Position numbers and translations under genes: made by a program. 64,000 nt of DNA, taken from the NCBI GenBank assembly GCA_902782145.1, contig CACZLZ010000006.1, positions 34,211 to 98,210 on the forward strand, in the 5' to 3' direction. Below the pieces are notes generated by a model that was not told the origin of the DNA, made no database searches, and worked only from the letters and a program-made list of their open reading frames with translations. This stretch comes from an uncultured Aeromonadales bacterium (lineage in GTDB: Bacteria > Pseudomonadota > Gammaproteobacteria > Enterobacterales > Succinivibrionaceae). The number at the start of each line of letters is the position of its first letter. Position 1 is the first letter of the stretch. Positions 25,887 through 34,313 of the stretch are shown here, piece after piece.

Positions 25887-26253
25887 GACGATTCCGGACC
25901 GGGACGGTTGCAGATCGGGGGAGGTTTTAAGTACGGGTGTATTCGCAGAGCGGGGCAATTTCAAGCCGGGACCGCTTGCCTGCCGGGGCGGGTACCCATC
26001 AGGACAGGATACCCGTGTCCTGACATGCTTCCCGCGTGGGGATCCCTCATGAAATGACCGTCTTCCGGTGCGGGACTGTCTCCCGCCCGGGGCGCACCGT
26101 CTGCGTCGTTCACAGCCGTAGGGATGAAGTCATGAGCGTCAAAGCGGTACCGTCTCCCGGGGCGCTCCGTCAGCATCAGCGCACGCCGTCCCAGAATGAC
26201 ACCGGATGGCGCACTGCCGGGTATGCTCCCGTGGCAATTTTGCCGGAACTGGG

Positions 26254-26259
26254 TATAAT
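26254..26259 (+). promoter_or_regulatory. Probable promoter of mrcB (-10)
   Basis: TATAAT 30 bp before the start codon; no good -35 at the usual distance. The rest of 25890-26250 shows no gene. Confidence 0.55.
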
Positions 26260-26289
26260 GTGACCTAGTGCACGTTTTTAGGGGGATCC

Positions 26290-28587
26290 ATGGCAGGGGC
26301 AAAGGGCAGGACCAAAGCCAGAGGCAGAGGCAACGGGAGCGGTGGTGTGTCCTGGACCCGCCGGCTGCTGCTGGCGTTTCTGGTATGCAGCCTGCTGGGC
26401 ATGGCGGTCCTGGGTGTCTATGTCATGTATCTGGACGCCGAGGTGCAGCGGCGCTTTTCCGGGGAGAAGTGGAAACTTCCCGCCTGGATCTACTCCCGTC
26501 CCCTGGAACTGTACCGGAACCAGCGTCTGACTCCGGAGCAGATGGAGAATGAACTGAAGATGCTCCATTACCGGAAGGTGAAGGATCCCTCCGGTCCCGG
26601 GGAGTATGCGGTGAACGGCAGCCGGATGGTGATCATCAAGCGCCCCTTCCGCTTCTATGACGGGGAGGAGCAGGAGCGGGCACTGTTCCTGACCTTCTCC
26701 GGCGGCCGGGTGGCCACCCTCCAGGACGCCAACACCTCCCGGAACCTGGCCTTTGTCCGGCTGGATCCCATCATTCTTGACCGCATCACCGTGGGGGATG
26801 AGGAGGATCGCATCCTCATCCGCCTGCAGGAGATCAACCCCAGGCTGGTGCAGATCCTCCTGACCATCGAGGACAAGAATTTCTACGAGCACAACGGCAT
26901 CAACCCCCTGTCCATAGTCCGGGCGGTGATCGCCAACTTCCGGGCGGGCCGGCGGGTCCAGGGCGGCTCCACCCTGACCCAACAGTTTGCCAAGAACTTC
27001 TTCCTCACCCGGGAGAAGACCTTGATGCGGAAGTTCAAGGAGGCGCTCATGGCGGTGATCATCGATGCCCGCTATGAGAAGAACCAGATCCTGGAAGCCT
27101 ACATGAACGAGATCTATCTGGGGCAGAACGGCTCCAGCGGCGTGTACGGTTTCGGACTGGCCTCCTATTTCTATTTCGGCCTGCCCGTCAGCGAGCTGGA
27201 TGTGGAGCAGATGGCCATGCTGGTGGCGGTGGTGCGGGGACCGTCCTATTACAACCCCTGGTCCCATCCGGAGCGGGTCCGGGAGCGCCGGGACATGATC
27301 CTGCGCAAGCTCATGGACGAGGGGATCATCACCTCCGATGAGTATGAGAAGTACGCCTCCCGGGAGATCCAGGTGGTGCCCCGGGGCAAGCTGGCCTATG
27401 GCCGCACCCCGGCCTATGTGGATCTGGTGAAGCGGGAGCTGCGGGCCCACCTGGGGGACAGCGTGCTGGGGGAGTCGGGACTGAAGATCTTCACCAGTTT
27501 TGATCCCGTGACCCAGCGGGCCGCCGAGGAGGCGGTGGAGAAGATCGGGGGCGAGTTTGCCCGGAAGACCCCGGAGATCGAAATGGCCATGGTGGTGGCT
27601 AACTGGCACAAGGGGGAGGTTACCGCCCTGGTGGGGGGACGGAACTTTGCCCGGGGCGGGATGTTCAACCGGGCTCTGGACGCCCGGCGTCCTGTGGGCT
27701 CCACCATCAAGCCCCTGGTGTACATTACCGCCTTTGAGGAGAAGAACTACCAGCCGGCCACGGTGATCAGCGACACAGATCTCACGGTGAAGTTCGGCTC
27801 CAGCAGCTGGCGTCCCCGGAACTTTGATCACCGCTACCACGGCCGGGTGTTCCTGTATGACGCCCTGGCCAAGTCCCTGAACATTCCCGTGGTGCGGGTG
27901 GGGGTTGACGTGGGGGTGAAGAGGATCGTTGCCCGCCTGGGACGCCTGGGGATCGGCGGCGAGGTGTCCTCCTATCCCTCCATGCTTCTGGGCACCACGG
28001 AGATGACCCCTATGGAGCTGACCCAGATGTACAGCGTCTTTGCCTCCCAGGGGTACTACAAGCCCCTGACGGTGATCCGGGCTGTGGTAAATGACGACAG
28101 CGAGATCATCTACCAGCCCTCCGGGGAGGCGGAGCAGATCTTCACTCCCCAGGACTCCTACCTGCTGACCCAGGGTCTGATCCGGGTGGTGCAGAAGGGT
28201 ACAGCCCGGTCACTGCAGGACGTGCTGGGAGGCCGGGAGGTGGCCGGTAAGACCGGCACCACCGACGGCAGCAAGGATTCCTGGTATGCGGGCTTTGACA
28301 ATGACGAGGTGTCGGCAGTCTGGGTGGGCCGGGACGATAACCGGCCTACCAGTTACACCGGCTCCACTGGTGCCCTGCGGGTGTACCGGGAGTTTGTCCG
28401 GCGCCGGGGAGTGAACGGTATCGTTCTGCCCATGCCCGAGGGGATTGTGAGCCAGCGTTACAGCTCCTCCGGTGTGCCCATTGCGTCCCGCTGCCGGGAC
28501 AGCGGCTCCTTTGTCATGCCCGCCAAGGCCGCAGCCCTGGGCCCGGTGTTTGACTGCAACTTCGACAACCCCTACCGGGAGCGCTGA
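26290..28587 (+). CDS. mrcB: Bifunctional penicillin-binding protein 1B
   Basis: Polymerises and cross-links peptidoglycan; inner-membrane anchored, facing the periplasm. 765 residues. Basic cytoplasmic tail, one membrane helix (about 23-47), UB2H-like region with WIYSRPLELYRNQ and LTPEQMENELKMLHYRK. The GT51 domain contains LTIEDKNFYEHNGIN with catalytic Glu194, GGSTLTQQFAKN and EAYMNEIYLGQ. The transpeptidase has SxxK in RPVGSTIKP (Ser471), SLN near 527 and KTGTTDGSKDSWYAG near 650. The UB2H segment implies an outer-membrane LpoB-type activator. In E. coli the gene is also close to dksA and panBCD. Confidence 0.95.
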   Translation: MAGAKGRTKARGRGNGSGGVSWTRRLLLAFLVCSLLGMAVLGVYVMYLDAEVQRRFSGEKWKLPAWIYSRPLELYRNQRLTPEQMENELKMLHYRKVKDPSGPGEYAVNGSRMVIIKRPFRFYDGEEQERALFLTFSGGRVATLQDANTSRNLAFVRLDPIILDRITVGDEEDRILIRLQEINPRLVQILLTIEDKNFYEHNGINPLSIVRAVIANFRAGRRVQGGSTLTQQFAKNFFLTREKTLMRKFKEALMAVIIDARYEKNQILEAYMNEIYLGQNGSSGVYGFGLASYFYFGLPVSELDVEQMAMLVAVVRGPSYYNPWSHPERVRERRDMILRKLMDEGIITSDEYEKYASREIQVVPRGKLAYGRTPAYVDLVKRELRAHLGDSVLGESGLKIFTSFDPVTQRAAEEAVEKIGGEFARKTPEIEMAMVVANWHKGEVTALVGGRNFARGGMFNRALDARRPVGSTIKPLVYITAFEEKNYQPATVISDTDLTVKFGSSSWRPRNFDHRYHGRVFLYDALAKSLNIPVVRVGVDVGVKRIVARLGRLGIGGEVSSYPSMLLGTTEMTPMELTQMYSVFASQGYYKPLTVIRAVVNDDSEIIYQPSGEAEQIFTPQDSYLLTQGLIRVVQKGTARSLQDVLGGREVAGKTGTTDGSKDSWYAGFDNDEVSAVWVGRDDNRPTSYTGSTGALRVYREFVRRRGVNGIVLPMPEGIVSQRYSSSGVPIASRCRDSGSFVMPAKAAALGPVFDCNFDNPYRER

Positions 28588-28910
28588 ACTGCCGGGGCAG
28601 GGCCTGCTGAAACTCCGGGGCAGGGCTCACCGAACTTCAGGGCAGGGAGTCCCCGGCCTCAGTTTTCCGCAGGAGCTGAGGTCTCCCGGACCAGGGACTC
28701 TCCGGAAGGCACGCCGGGGAACTTTCCGATCTGGCACCTCCTGCAGACATTCCGTCCACCCTCACTGCACGCAGTCCTTCCTGTCAGCCTTCATCTCTGC
28801 CGTCTTCCTTCCGCCTTCTCCCCTTGTCCGCACTTCTTCTCCGGGGCGGCGCAGATGCCTGAGCCCGGTGAGGCACAGGTGTGCCCGGGTCAGGATCCGT
28901 GCTGACCTCT
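28588..28910. other. Intergenic region mrcB-anmK (convergent)
   Basis: No gene recognised. Degenerate GGGGCAGGG-containing repeats just after mrcB; no clear terminator. Confidence 0.4.
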
Positions 28911-29042
28911 CAGCAGGGAGAGCCCTTAGCATAGATCCCTCAGTGGGAGGAGTTCTCAGCAAGGGGATCTTTCAGTGGGGGAGATCTCAGCAGGAGGAGT
29001 CCTTAGGGTGGGTGAACCCTCAGCGGTGGATCCTTCAGCGGG
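28911..29042. repeat. Degenerate ~16-bp tandem repeat reaching into the end of anmK
   Basis: About eight loosely conserved units starting TCAG or TTAG and continuing with a purine-rich GGGAGGA-like part, 15-17 bases apart. The last unit supplies the stop codon of anmK. Confidence 0.7.
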
Positions 29043-30162
29043 GATACAGGCAGCCCAGGATCCGCTCCCGCCGGGCGCCGGTGGCACTGGGCAGGTTTCC
29101 CGGCAGGCGCCGGGTGAACCGCATGGCCAGCCAGGCAAAGGCCAGGGCTTCCACATAGTCGGGATCTGCCCCCAGGGCCCAGGTGTCTGCCAGGCGGACG
29201 CAGCCTTGCATGGTGCGGCCCAGCTCCTCCATGAGCAGGGGATTGTGGGCCCCGCCGCCGCAGACATAGGCTTCGTACTCCTGGCCGCCAGCAGTCTGAT
29301 CTGCGGCCCGGCCGATGGTTTCCGCCGTGAAGGCGCACAGGGTGCGCAGCAGATCCTCCGGTGCAGGTGCGGGGCTGACGGTGGCCAGCACCTCTTCCAG
29401 CCATGCCGGGGAGAAGGTCTCCCGGCCGGTGCTCTTGGGGAAGGGCAGAGCCAGGTAGGGGTGCTCCAGCAGCCGGGACAGGAGATCCTGCCGGATCTGC
29501 CCCTGCCGGGCATGGAGGGCATCCCGGTCCCAGGGCTCGTTCCAGATCCGGCGCACGGTGTGATCCATCAAGGTGTTGCCGGGGCCGGTGTCAAAGCCCG
29601 GCACCTCCGGGAGAGCATGATCCAGCACAGAGATGTTGGCTATGCCACCGATGTTGATGATGATCCGCAGCTTTGCCGGATCCCGGAAGACGGCGCTGTG
29701 GAACGCCGGCACCAGGGGGGCGCCCTGGCCGCCGGCGGCCAGATCGGCCGCCCGGAAGTCGCAGATCACGTCAATGCCCGTGAGCTCCGCCAGCAGGGCT
29801 CCGGATCCCAGTTGTACTGAGAACCCGGCTCCGGGTCGGTGGCGCACGGTCTGACCGTGGGAGCCGATGGCTGTGACCTCTTCGGGGGCGATCCCGGCCT
29901 GGTTAAGAAGTCTGGTCACGCCCCCGGCGAACACCTGGCTGATCCTGACCGCCAGCCCACCGGCGGTGTCCAACTCATCCGCCCCCGGGGCGCAGAGGCG
30001 GTGCATGATCGGAAGCATGTCCCCGGGCCAGGGCTCCCCCAATGCGGCCACAACTTTGGGGAGATCTCCGGAGAAGTCTGCCAGCACCAGATCCACCCCG
30101 TCCATGCTGGTGCCGGACATGATCCCGATGTAGAGCTCCTTTCCTTTTCCGCTGCTGTCCAC
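29035..30162 (-). CDS. anmK: Anhydro-N-acetylmuramic acid kinase
   Basis: Phosphorylates anhydroMurNAc in peptidoglycan recycling. 375 residues, ASKHA fold: GIMSGTSMDGVDLVL, IGSHGQTVRHRPG, DFRAADLAAGGQGAPLVPAFH, INIGGIANISVL, FDTGPGNTLMD, PKSTGRE and VCGGGAHNPLLM. The start is a GTG at 30162 with AAGGAG seven bases upstream. The frame is open for a further 159 codons, but that part is unconserved and lies in the promoter area of tyrS. Divergent from tyrS; anmK and tyrS are also close in E. coli. Confidence 0.94.
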   Translation of the reverse strand: MDSSGKGKELYIGIMSGTSMDGVDLVLADFSGDLPKVVAALGEPWPGDMLPIMHRLCAPGADELDTAGGLAVRISQVFAGGVTRLLNQAGIAPEEVTAIGSHGQTVRHRPGAGFSVQLGSGALLAELTGIDVICDFRAADLAAGGQGAPLVPAFHSAVFRDPAKLRIIINIGGIANISVLDHALPEVPGFDTGPGNTLMDHTVRRIWNEPWDRDALHARQGQIRQDLLSRLLEHPYLALPFPKSTGRETFSPAWLEEVLATVSPAPAPEDLLRTLCAFTAETIGRAADQTAGGQEYEAYVCGGGAHNPLLMEELGRTMQGCVRLADTWALGADPDYVEALAFAWLAMRFTRRLPGNLPSATGARRERILGCLYPR

Positions 30163-30570
30163 GGTGACACTCCTTCTGTTGCTCTGTCTGTGCTGTTCGT
30201 TCCGTCCGCTCTGTTCATTGCGATACGATACGTTCTGTTCTGATGTCTGCTGATCTTCCCGGGGCTGTTCCAGGATCCAGCGAACCGCCGGTCGGTTGTC
30301 AGTTTGGGGAGAAACTCCCGGTACTGCCGGCAGTCCAGCGATCTGCTTCCTGGACTGTCGACCGGCGGACTCCCGGCGTCGGCTGTCCAACGGATCTGTT
30401 TTTGCGACTGCCGTATTCCCTATGCCTAATGGAGCTGCTCCCGGATCTGGTACTGCCGGCTTGCGGCGGGCAACAGATCTGCTTCCCGTGAATGCCATGC
30501 TCCCTGTGCCAGGCGGATCTGGTCCCAGATCCGGGACTCCCGGCGCCGTCGGCGGAACCCCTGCGGGGTG
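30163..30570. other. Intergenic region anmK-tyrS with degenerate CCGG-rich repeats
   Basis: About 400 bp between divergent genes. It holds degenerate repeats sharing GACTCCCGG and ATCTGCTTCC (30300-30540). The open minus-strand frame here is not conserved sequence. Confidence 0.5.
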
Positions 30571-30579
30571 TGCTATAAT
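30571..30579 (+). promoter_or_regulatory. Promoter of tyrS (extended -10)
   Basis: TGCTATAAT, weak -35, 54 bp before the start codon. No T-box is expected or seen. Confidence 0.75.
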
Positions 30580-30632
30580 ACCACGGTTTTTTGCGAGTTT
30601 TTGGTGAACACCGTTTCTGGAAGGTACAGCAT

Positions 30633-31835
30633 ATGGCAACCACTGAAGAGGCCCTGGCGGAGATCCGGCGGGGATGCGACGAGATCCTGCTGGAGAGTGA
30701 GCTGGCGGAGAAGCTGAAGGAGAACCGCCCCTTAAGGATCAAACTGGGCATGGATCCCACCGCCCCTGACATCCATCTGGGACATACAGTGATCCTCAAC
30801 AAGCTGAGGACCTTCCAGGAACTGGGCCATGAGGTCTACCTGCTTATTGGCGACTTCACCGCCCAGGTGGGAGATCCCACGGGCAAGAATGCCACCCGGC
30901 CGCCCCTGTCCCCGGAGAAGATCAAGGAGAATGCTGCCACCTATGCCGAGCAGGCCTTCCGGATCCTGGATCCCGACCGCACCCACATCGTCTACAACTC
31001 CGAGTGGCTGGGAGAACTGGGAGCCGCTGGCATGATCAAGCTGGCCGCCCATCAGACAGTGGCCCGGATGATGGAGCGGGACGACTTCAAGAAGCGCTAT
31101 GCCGCCGGGCAGTCCATTGCCATCCATGAGTTCCTCTATCCCCTGCTCCAGGCCTATGACTCCGTGCACCTGAAGGCGGACGTGGAGCTGGGAGGATCCG
31201 ATCAGAAGTTCAACCTGCTCATGGGCCGGGAGCTGCAGCGGGATATGGGCATGCGCCCCCAGTGCACTCTGACCATGCCCCTTCTGGTGGGCCTTGACGG
31301 GGTCAAGAAGATGTCCAAGTCCGCCGGTAATTACATTGGCGTCCATGACTCCCCGGATGACATGTTCGGCAAGATCATGTCCGTCAGCGATGATCTCATG
31401 TGGAACTACTTTGATCTCCTGTCCTCCCGGACCACGGCGGAGATTGCCTCCCTCAAGACCCAGGTTAGGGAGGGAGCCAACCCCCGGGATATCAAGGCGG
31501 AGCTGGCCCGGGAGATCATCACCCGCTACCACACCGCCGCTGACGCCGCCCGGGCGGAGGAGAACTTCGTGAACCGCTTTGCCAGGAACGCCATCCCCGA
31601 GGATGTGCCGGAGGTGACCCTGGCCGCCCAGGACGGGGAGGGGATCCTGGTGTCCGTCCTGCTGAAGGAGGCGGGCCTCGTGTCCTCCACCTCTGACGGC
31701 CTGAGGATGCTGCGCCAGAATGCGGTGCGCCTGGATGGCAACACCGTCACCGAGGAGAAAATGCGGGTTCTTCCCGGCTCTTCGGGGGTCTGGCAGGTGG
31801 GCAAGCGCCGCTTTGCCCGGATCACCGTCAGGTGA
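30633..31835 (+). CDS. tyrS: Tyrosyl-tRNA synthetase
   Basis: Class I synthetase, 400 residues. HLGH at 48-51 (in [11 protein letters not shown]), [12 protein letters not shown], the tyrosine-site [15 protein letters not shown], and KKMSKS at about 225-230, followed by a C-terminal S4-like RNA-binding domain ([16 protein letters not shown]). GDPTGKN with HLGH and the length fit the TyrZ-like subgroup rather than the E. coli TyrS type. The ATG at 30633 is preceded by GGAAGG. Confidence 0.94.
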   Translation: MATTEEALAEIRRGCDEILLESELAEKLKENRPLRIKLGMDPTAPDIHLGHTVILNKLRTFQELGHEVYLLIGDFTAQVGDPTGKNATRPPLSPEKIKENAATYAEQAFRILDPDRTHIVYNSEWLGELGAAGMIKLAAHQTVARMMERDDFKKRYAAGQSIAIHEFLYPLLQAYDSVHLKADVELGGSDQKFNLLMGRELQRDMGMRPQCTLTMPLLVGLDGVKKMSKSAGNYIGVHDSPDDMFGKIMSVSDDLMWNYFDLLSSRTTAEIASLKTQVREGANPRDIKAELAREIITRYHTAADAARAEENFVNRFARNAIPEDVPEVTLAAQDGEGILVSVLLKEAGLVSSTSDGLRMLRQNAVRLDGNTVTEEKMRVLPGSSGVWQVGKRRFARITVR

Positions 31836-31854
31836 GCGCGGGGTGCCCGGACGG

Positions 31855-31882
31855 TTGCAAAATCCGGGGCTTCTGCTATAAT
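31855..31882 (+). promoter_or_regulatory. Strong promoter of tRNA-Arg(CCT), probably also purD
   Basis: TTGCAA (31855-31860), 16 bp, TATAAT (31877-31882) with TGC before the -10. Confidence 0.85.
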
Positions 31883-31971
31883 CCTGCTGTTTTCCGGATC
31901 CCGGTCCCACCTGCTGGTACGCCCGGCGGGAAGCCCTCCATGAGGGAGGTGCGCGGCCGGAGTTCAGAGCT

Positions 31972-32048
31972 GTCCTCGTAGCTCAGCTGGATAGAGCACG
32001 CGCCTCCTAAGCGCGGGGTCGGAGGTTCAAATCCTCTCGGGGACGCCA
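31972..32048 (+). tRNA. tRNA-Arg (anticodon CCT)
   Basis: 77 nt with encoded CCA. Acceptor GTCCTCG/CGGGGAC (one G-U pair), anticodon loop CTCCTAA, T-loop TTCAAAT. Reads AGG codons. Lies about 90 bp after its promoter and 77 bp before purD without a visible terminator. Confidence 0.96.
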
Positions 32049-32125
32049 GTTTTCCGCGGCGGAAGGGCCTAGATGCTTCTTCCGCCTTTTCTTTATGCGC
32101 CGGAGGATATCCGGAAGGGGATGAC

Positions 32126-33436
32126 ATGAAGGTTCTAATCATCGGTAACGGCGGCAGGGAGCATGCCCTGGCATGGAAGACCGCCCAGTCAAAGCACGTG
32201 AAGGAGGTCATTGTGGCCCCCGGCAACCCCGGCACGGCCATGGAGCCCAAGACCCACAATGTGGACATTCCGGTGTCGGATATCAAAGCCCTGGCAGACT
32301 TTGCTGAGCGGGAGCATGTGTCCCTGACCATTGTGGGCCCGGAGGCTCCCCTGGTGGCGGGCATTGTGGACGAGTTCCGTGCCCGGGGCCTGAAGATCTT
32401 CGGCCCCACCCGGGACGCCGCCCGGCTTGAGGGCTCCAAGTCCTTTGCCAAGGAGTTCCTGGAGCGCCACGGGATCCCCACAGCCCGCCACCGCACCTTT
32501 GAGGATCCCGCTGCCGCCGAGGCTTATGTCCGGGAACAGGGGGCACCCATTGTGATCAAGGCCGACGGCCTGGCCGCCGGCAAGGGGGTCATTGTGGCCG
32601 CCACGGTGGACGAGGCCGTGGCGGCGGTCCGGGACATGCTGTCCGGGGACGCCTTCGGCCAGGCAGGGCGCCGGGTGGTCATTGAGGAGTTCCTGGAAGG
32701 CGAGGAGGCCTCCTTCATTGTCATGTCCGACGGCGAGCATGTGATCCCCATGGCCACCAGCCAGGATCACAAGCGGGTGGGGGACGGGGACACCGGCCCC
32801 AACACCGGGGGCATGGGGGCCTATTCCCCGGCACCGGTGGTCACGGATCAGGTGCATCAGCGGATCATGGATCGGGTGATCCTGCCGGCGATCCGGGGCA
32901 TGGCTGAGGATGGGTGCCCTTATACCGGCTTCCTCTATGCCGGGCTGATGATCGACAGTGAAGGCAACCCCCGGGTCATTGAGTTCAACTGCCGCTTCGG
33001 GGATCCTGAGACCCAGCCCATCATGATGCGCATGAAGTCAGATCTGGCCCAGCTGTGCCTGGCCGGGACCGAGGGCCGCCTGGGGGAGTGCTCCTGTGAG
33101 TATGATCCCCGGCCCGCTGTGGGGGTGGTGCTGGCCGCCCAGGGCTATCCCCAGTCCCCCCGGAAGGGCGACGAGATTGTGAGCCTGCCCTCCGTGCCAC
33201 CCCGGGACACCATGATCTTCCATGCGGGCACCGCCGTGCGGGACGGGCGCCTGGTGACCTCCGGGGGGCGGGTGCTGTGCGCCACCGCCCTGGGCTCCAG
33301 CGTCCGGGACGCCGCCTCCCGGGCCTATTACCTGGCCTCCCAGGTGAACTGGCAGGGCATGTTCTTCCGCCGGGACATCGGCTACCGGGCAGTGGCCCGG
33401 GAAGAGGGCAGGGATGCTGCGGCTGGCAGCCTTTGA
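32126..33436 (+). CDS. purD: Phosphoribosylamine-glycine ligase
   Basis: ATP-grasp enzyme of purine synthesis. 436 residues. IIGNGGREHALAW, VAPGNPGTA, VGPEAPLVAGIVD, VIKADGLAAGKGV, EEFLEGEEASF, TGGMGAYSPAPV and EFNCRFGDPETQ are all present in order. AAGGGG precedes the ATG. The 3' end overlaps the phosphatase gene by 23 bp. purH, its usual partner, is not adjacent. Confidence 0.97.
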   Translation: MKVLIIGNGGREHALAWKTAQSKHVKEVIVAPGNPGTAMEPKTHNVDIPVSDIKALADFAEREHVSLTIVGPEAPLVAGIVDEFRARGLKIFGPTRDAARLEGSKSFAKEFLERHGIPTARHRTFEDPAAAEAYVREQGAPIVIKADGLAAGKGVIVAATVDEAVAAVRDMLSGDAFGQAGRRVVIEEFLEGEEASFIVMSDGEHVIPMATSQDHKRVGDGDTGPNTGGMGAYSPAPVVTDQVHQRIMDRVILPAIRGMAEDGCPYTGFLYAGLMIDSEGNPRVIEFNCRFGDPETQPIMMRMKSDLAQLCLAGTEGRLGECSCEYDPRPAVGVVLAAQGYPQSPRKGDEIVSLPSVPPRDTMIFHAGTAVRDGRLVTSGGRVLCATALGSSVRDAASRAYYLASQVNWQGMFFRRDIGYRAVAREEGRDAAAGSL

Positions 33437-34265
33437 TCTGGACGGCACCCTCTTCACCAGTGCCTCTGCGATCTCCCCGGGGAACCGGGCGGCGCTGGAT
33501 CACATCCGCCGCCTGGGGGTGATGACGGTCATCGCCTCAGGCCGGCCCTATGAGGTGATCCGGCAGGTGATGGGATCCCTGGACCTGGACTTCGCGGGCA
33601 GCTACTGCATTGCCATGAACGGCGCGGCGGTCATGCGCTGCGGGGATGATGCGGAGATCGCCGGGCTCACGGTGACCGGGGAGAGCGTCCGGGAGGTGGC
33701 GGAGTTTGCCTTCTCCCAGGGGGCTGAGGTCCATGCCTTCTCCCTTGAGCGGGGGCTGCTGCTCAGCGCCCTGAACCCCTATTCCGCCAAGGAGTTCTTC
33801 GGAGGCCTGGTGCCCTACACGGTCACGGACTTCCTTAAGATCCCCGCCGGGGAGCTGTTCCGGAAGGTGCTCATGGCTGCGCCCCCGGAGATCCTGGATC
33901 GGGCGGCCGGGGTGGTGCCGGAGGGGATCCGGCGCCGCTTCCGGATGATCCGGTCCCTGCCCACACTGCTGGAGTTTCTGGATCCCGCCGCGGGCAAGGG
34001 CCCGGCCCTGGAGCGCCTGGCGGGGATCCTGGGGGTTGCGCCCTCTGAGATCATCGCCTTTGGCGACGAGGAAAATGATCTGGACATGCTGCGCTTTGCC
34101 GGTACCGGGGTTGCCATGGGCAACGCCTCCCCGATCCTGAAGGGCATGGCGGACTATGTGACCCTGACCAATGATGAGGACGGGGTGGCCCATGCCCTGT
34201 ACCGCTTCTTCCCGCCCCCGGGCGGAGGTGCGCCGCACCTGGTGCGGTCCCGGATCCCGGGATGA
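33414..34265 (+). CDS. Cof-type HAD-IIB phosphatase
   Basis: 283 residues. Motif I FDLDGTLFTSASAISPGN, motif II TVIASGRPYEVIR, and motifs III/IV AAGKGPALERLAGILG and IAFGDEENDLDMLRFAGTGVAMGNA; the large cap domain of the IIB subtype lies between. This family (YidA/Cof) dephosphorylates sugar phosphates and nucleotides with broad specificity. It overlaps purD by 23 bp and is probably co-translated with it. Substrate unknown. Confidence 0.88.
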   Translation: MLRLAAFDLDGTLFTSASAISPGNRAALDHIRRLGVMTVIASGRPYEVIRQVMGSLDLDFAGSYCIAMNGAAVMRCGDDAEIAGLTVTGESVREVAEFAFSQGAEVHAFSLERGLLLSALNPYSAKEFFGGLVPYTVTDFLKIPAGELFRKVLMAAPPEILDRAAGVVPEGIRRRFRMIRSLPTLLEFLDPAAGKGPALERLAGILGVAPSEIIAFGDEENDLDMLRFAGTGVAMGNASPILKGMADYVTLTNDEDGVAHALYRFFPPPGGGAPHLVRSRIPG

Positions 34266-34313
34266 TCCTCCCGGGCCTTCTTCTGTATTCCTTTTTCCAA
34301 GCAGGTTATTGCC

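Noticed and set aside
26278..27840. 520-codon minus-strand frame opposite mrcB
   Set aside because: Antisense shadow of a clear PBP1b gene; low-complexity composition and no ribosome-binding site.
29035..30639. 534-residue AnmK
   Set aside because: Conservation begins at GIMSGTS; a GTG at 30162 with AAGGAG gives the family length, and upstream sequence is repeat-like.
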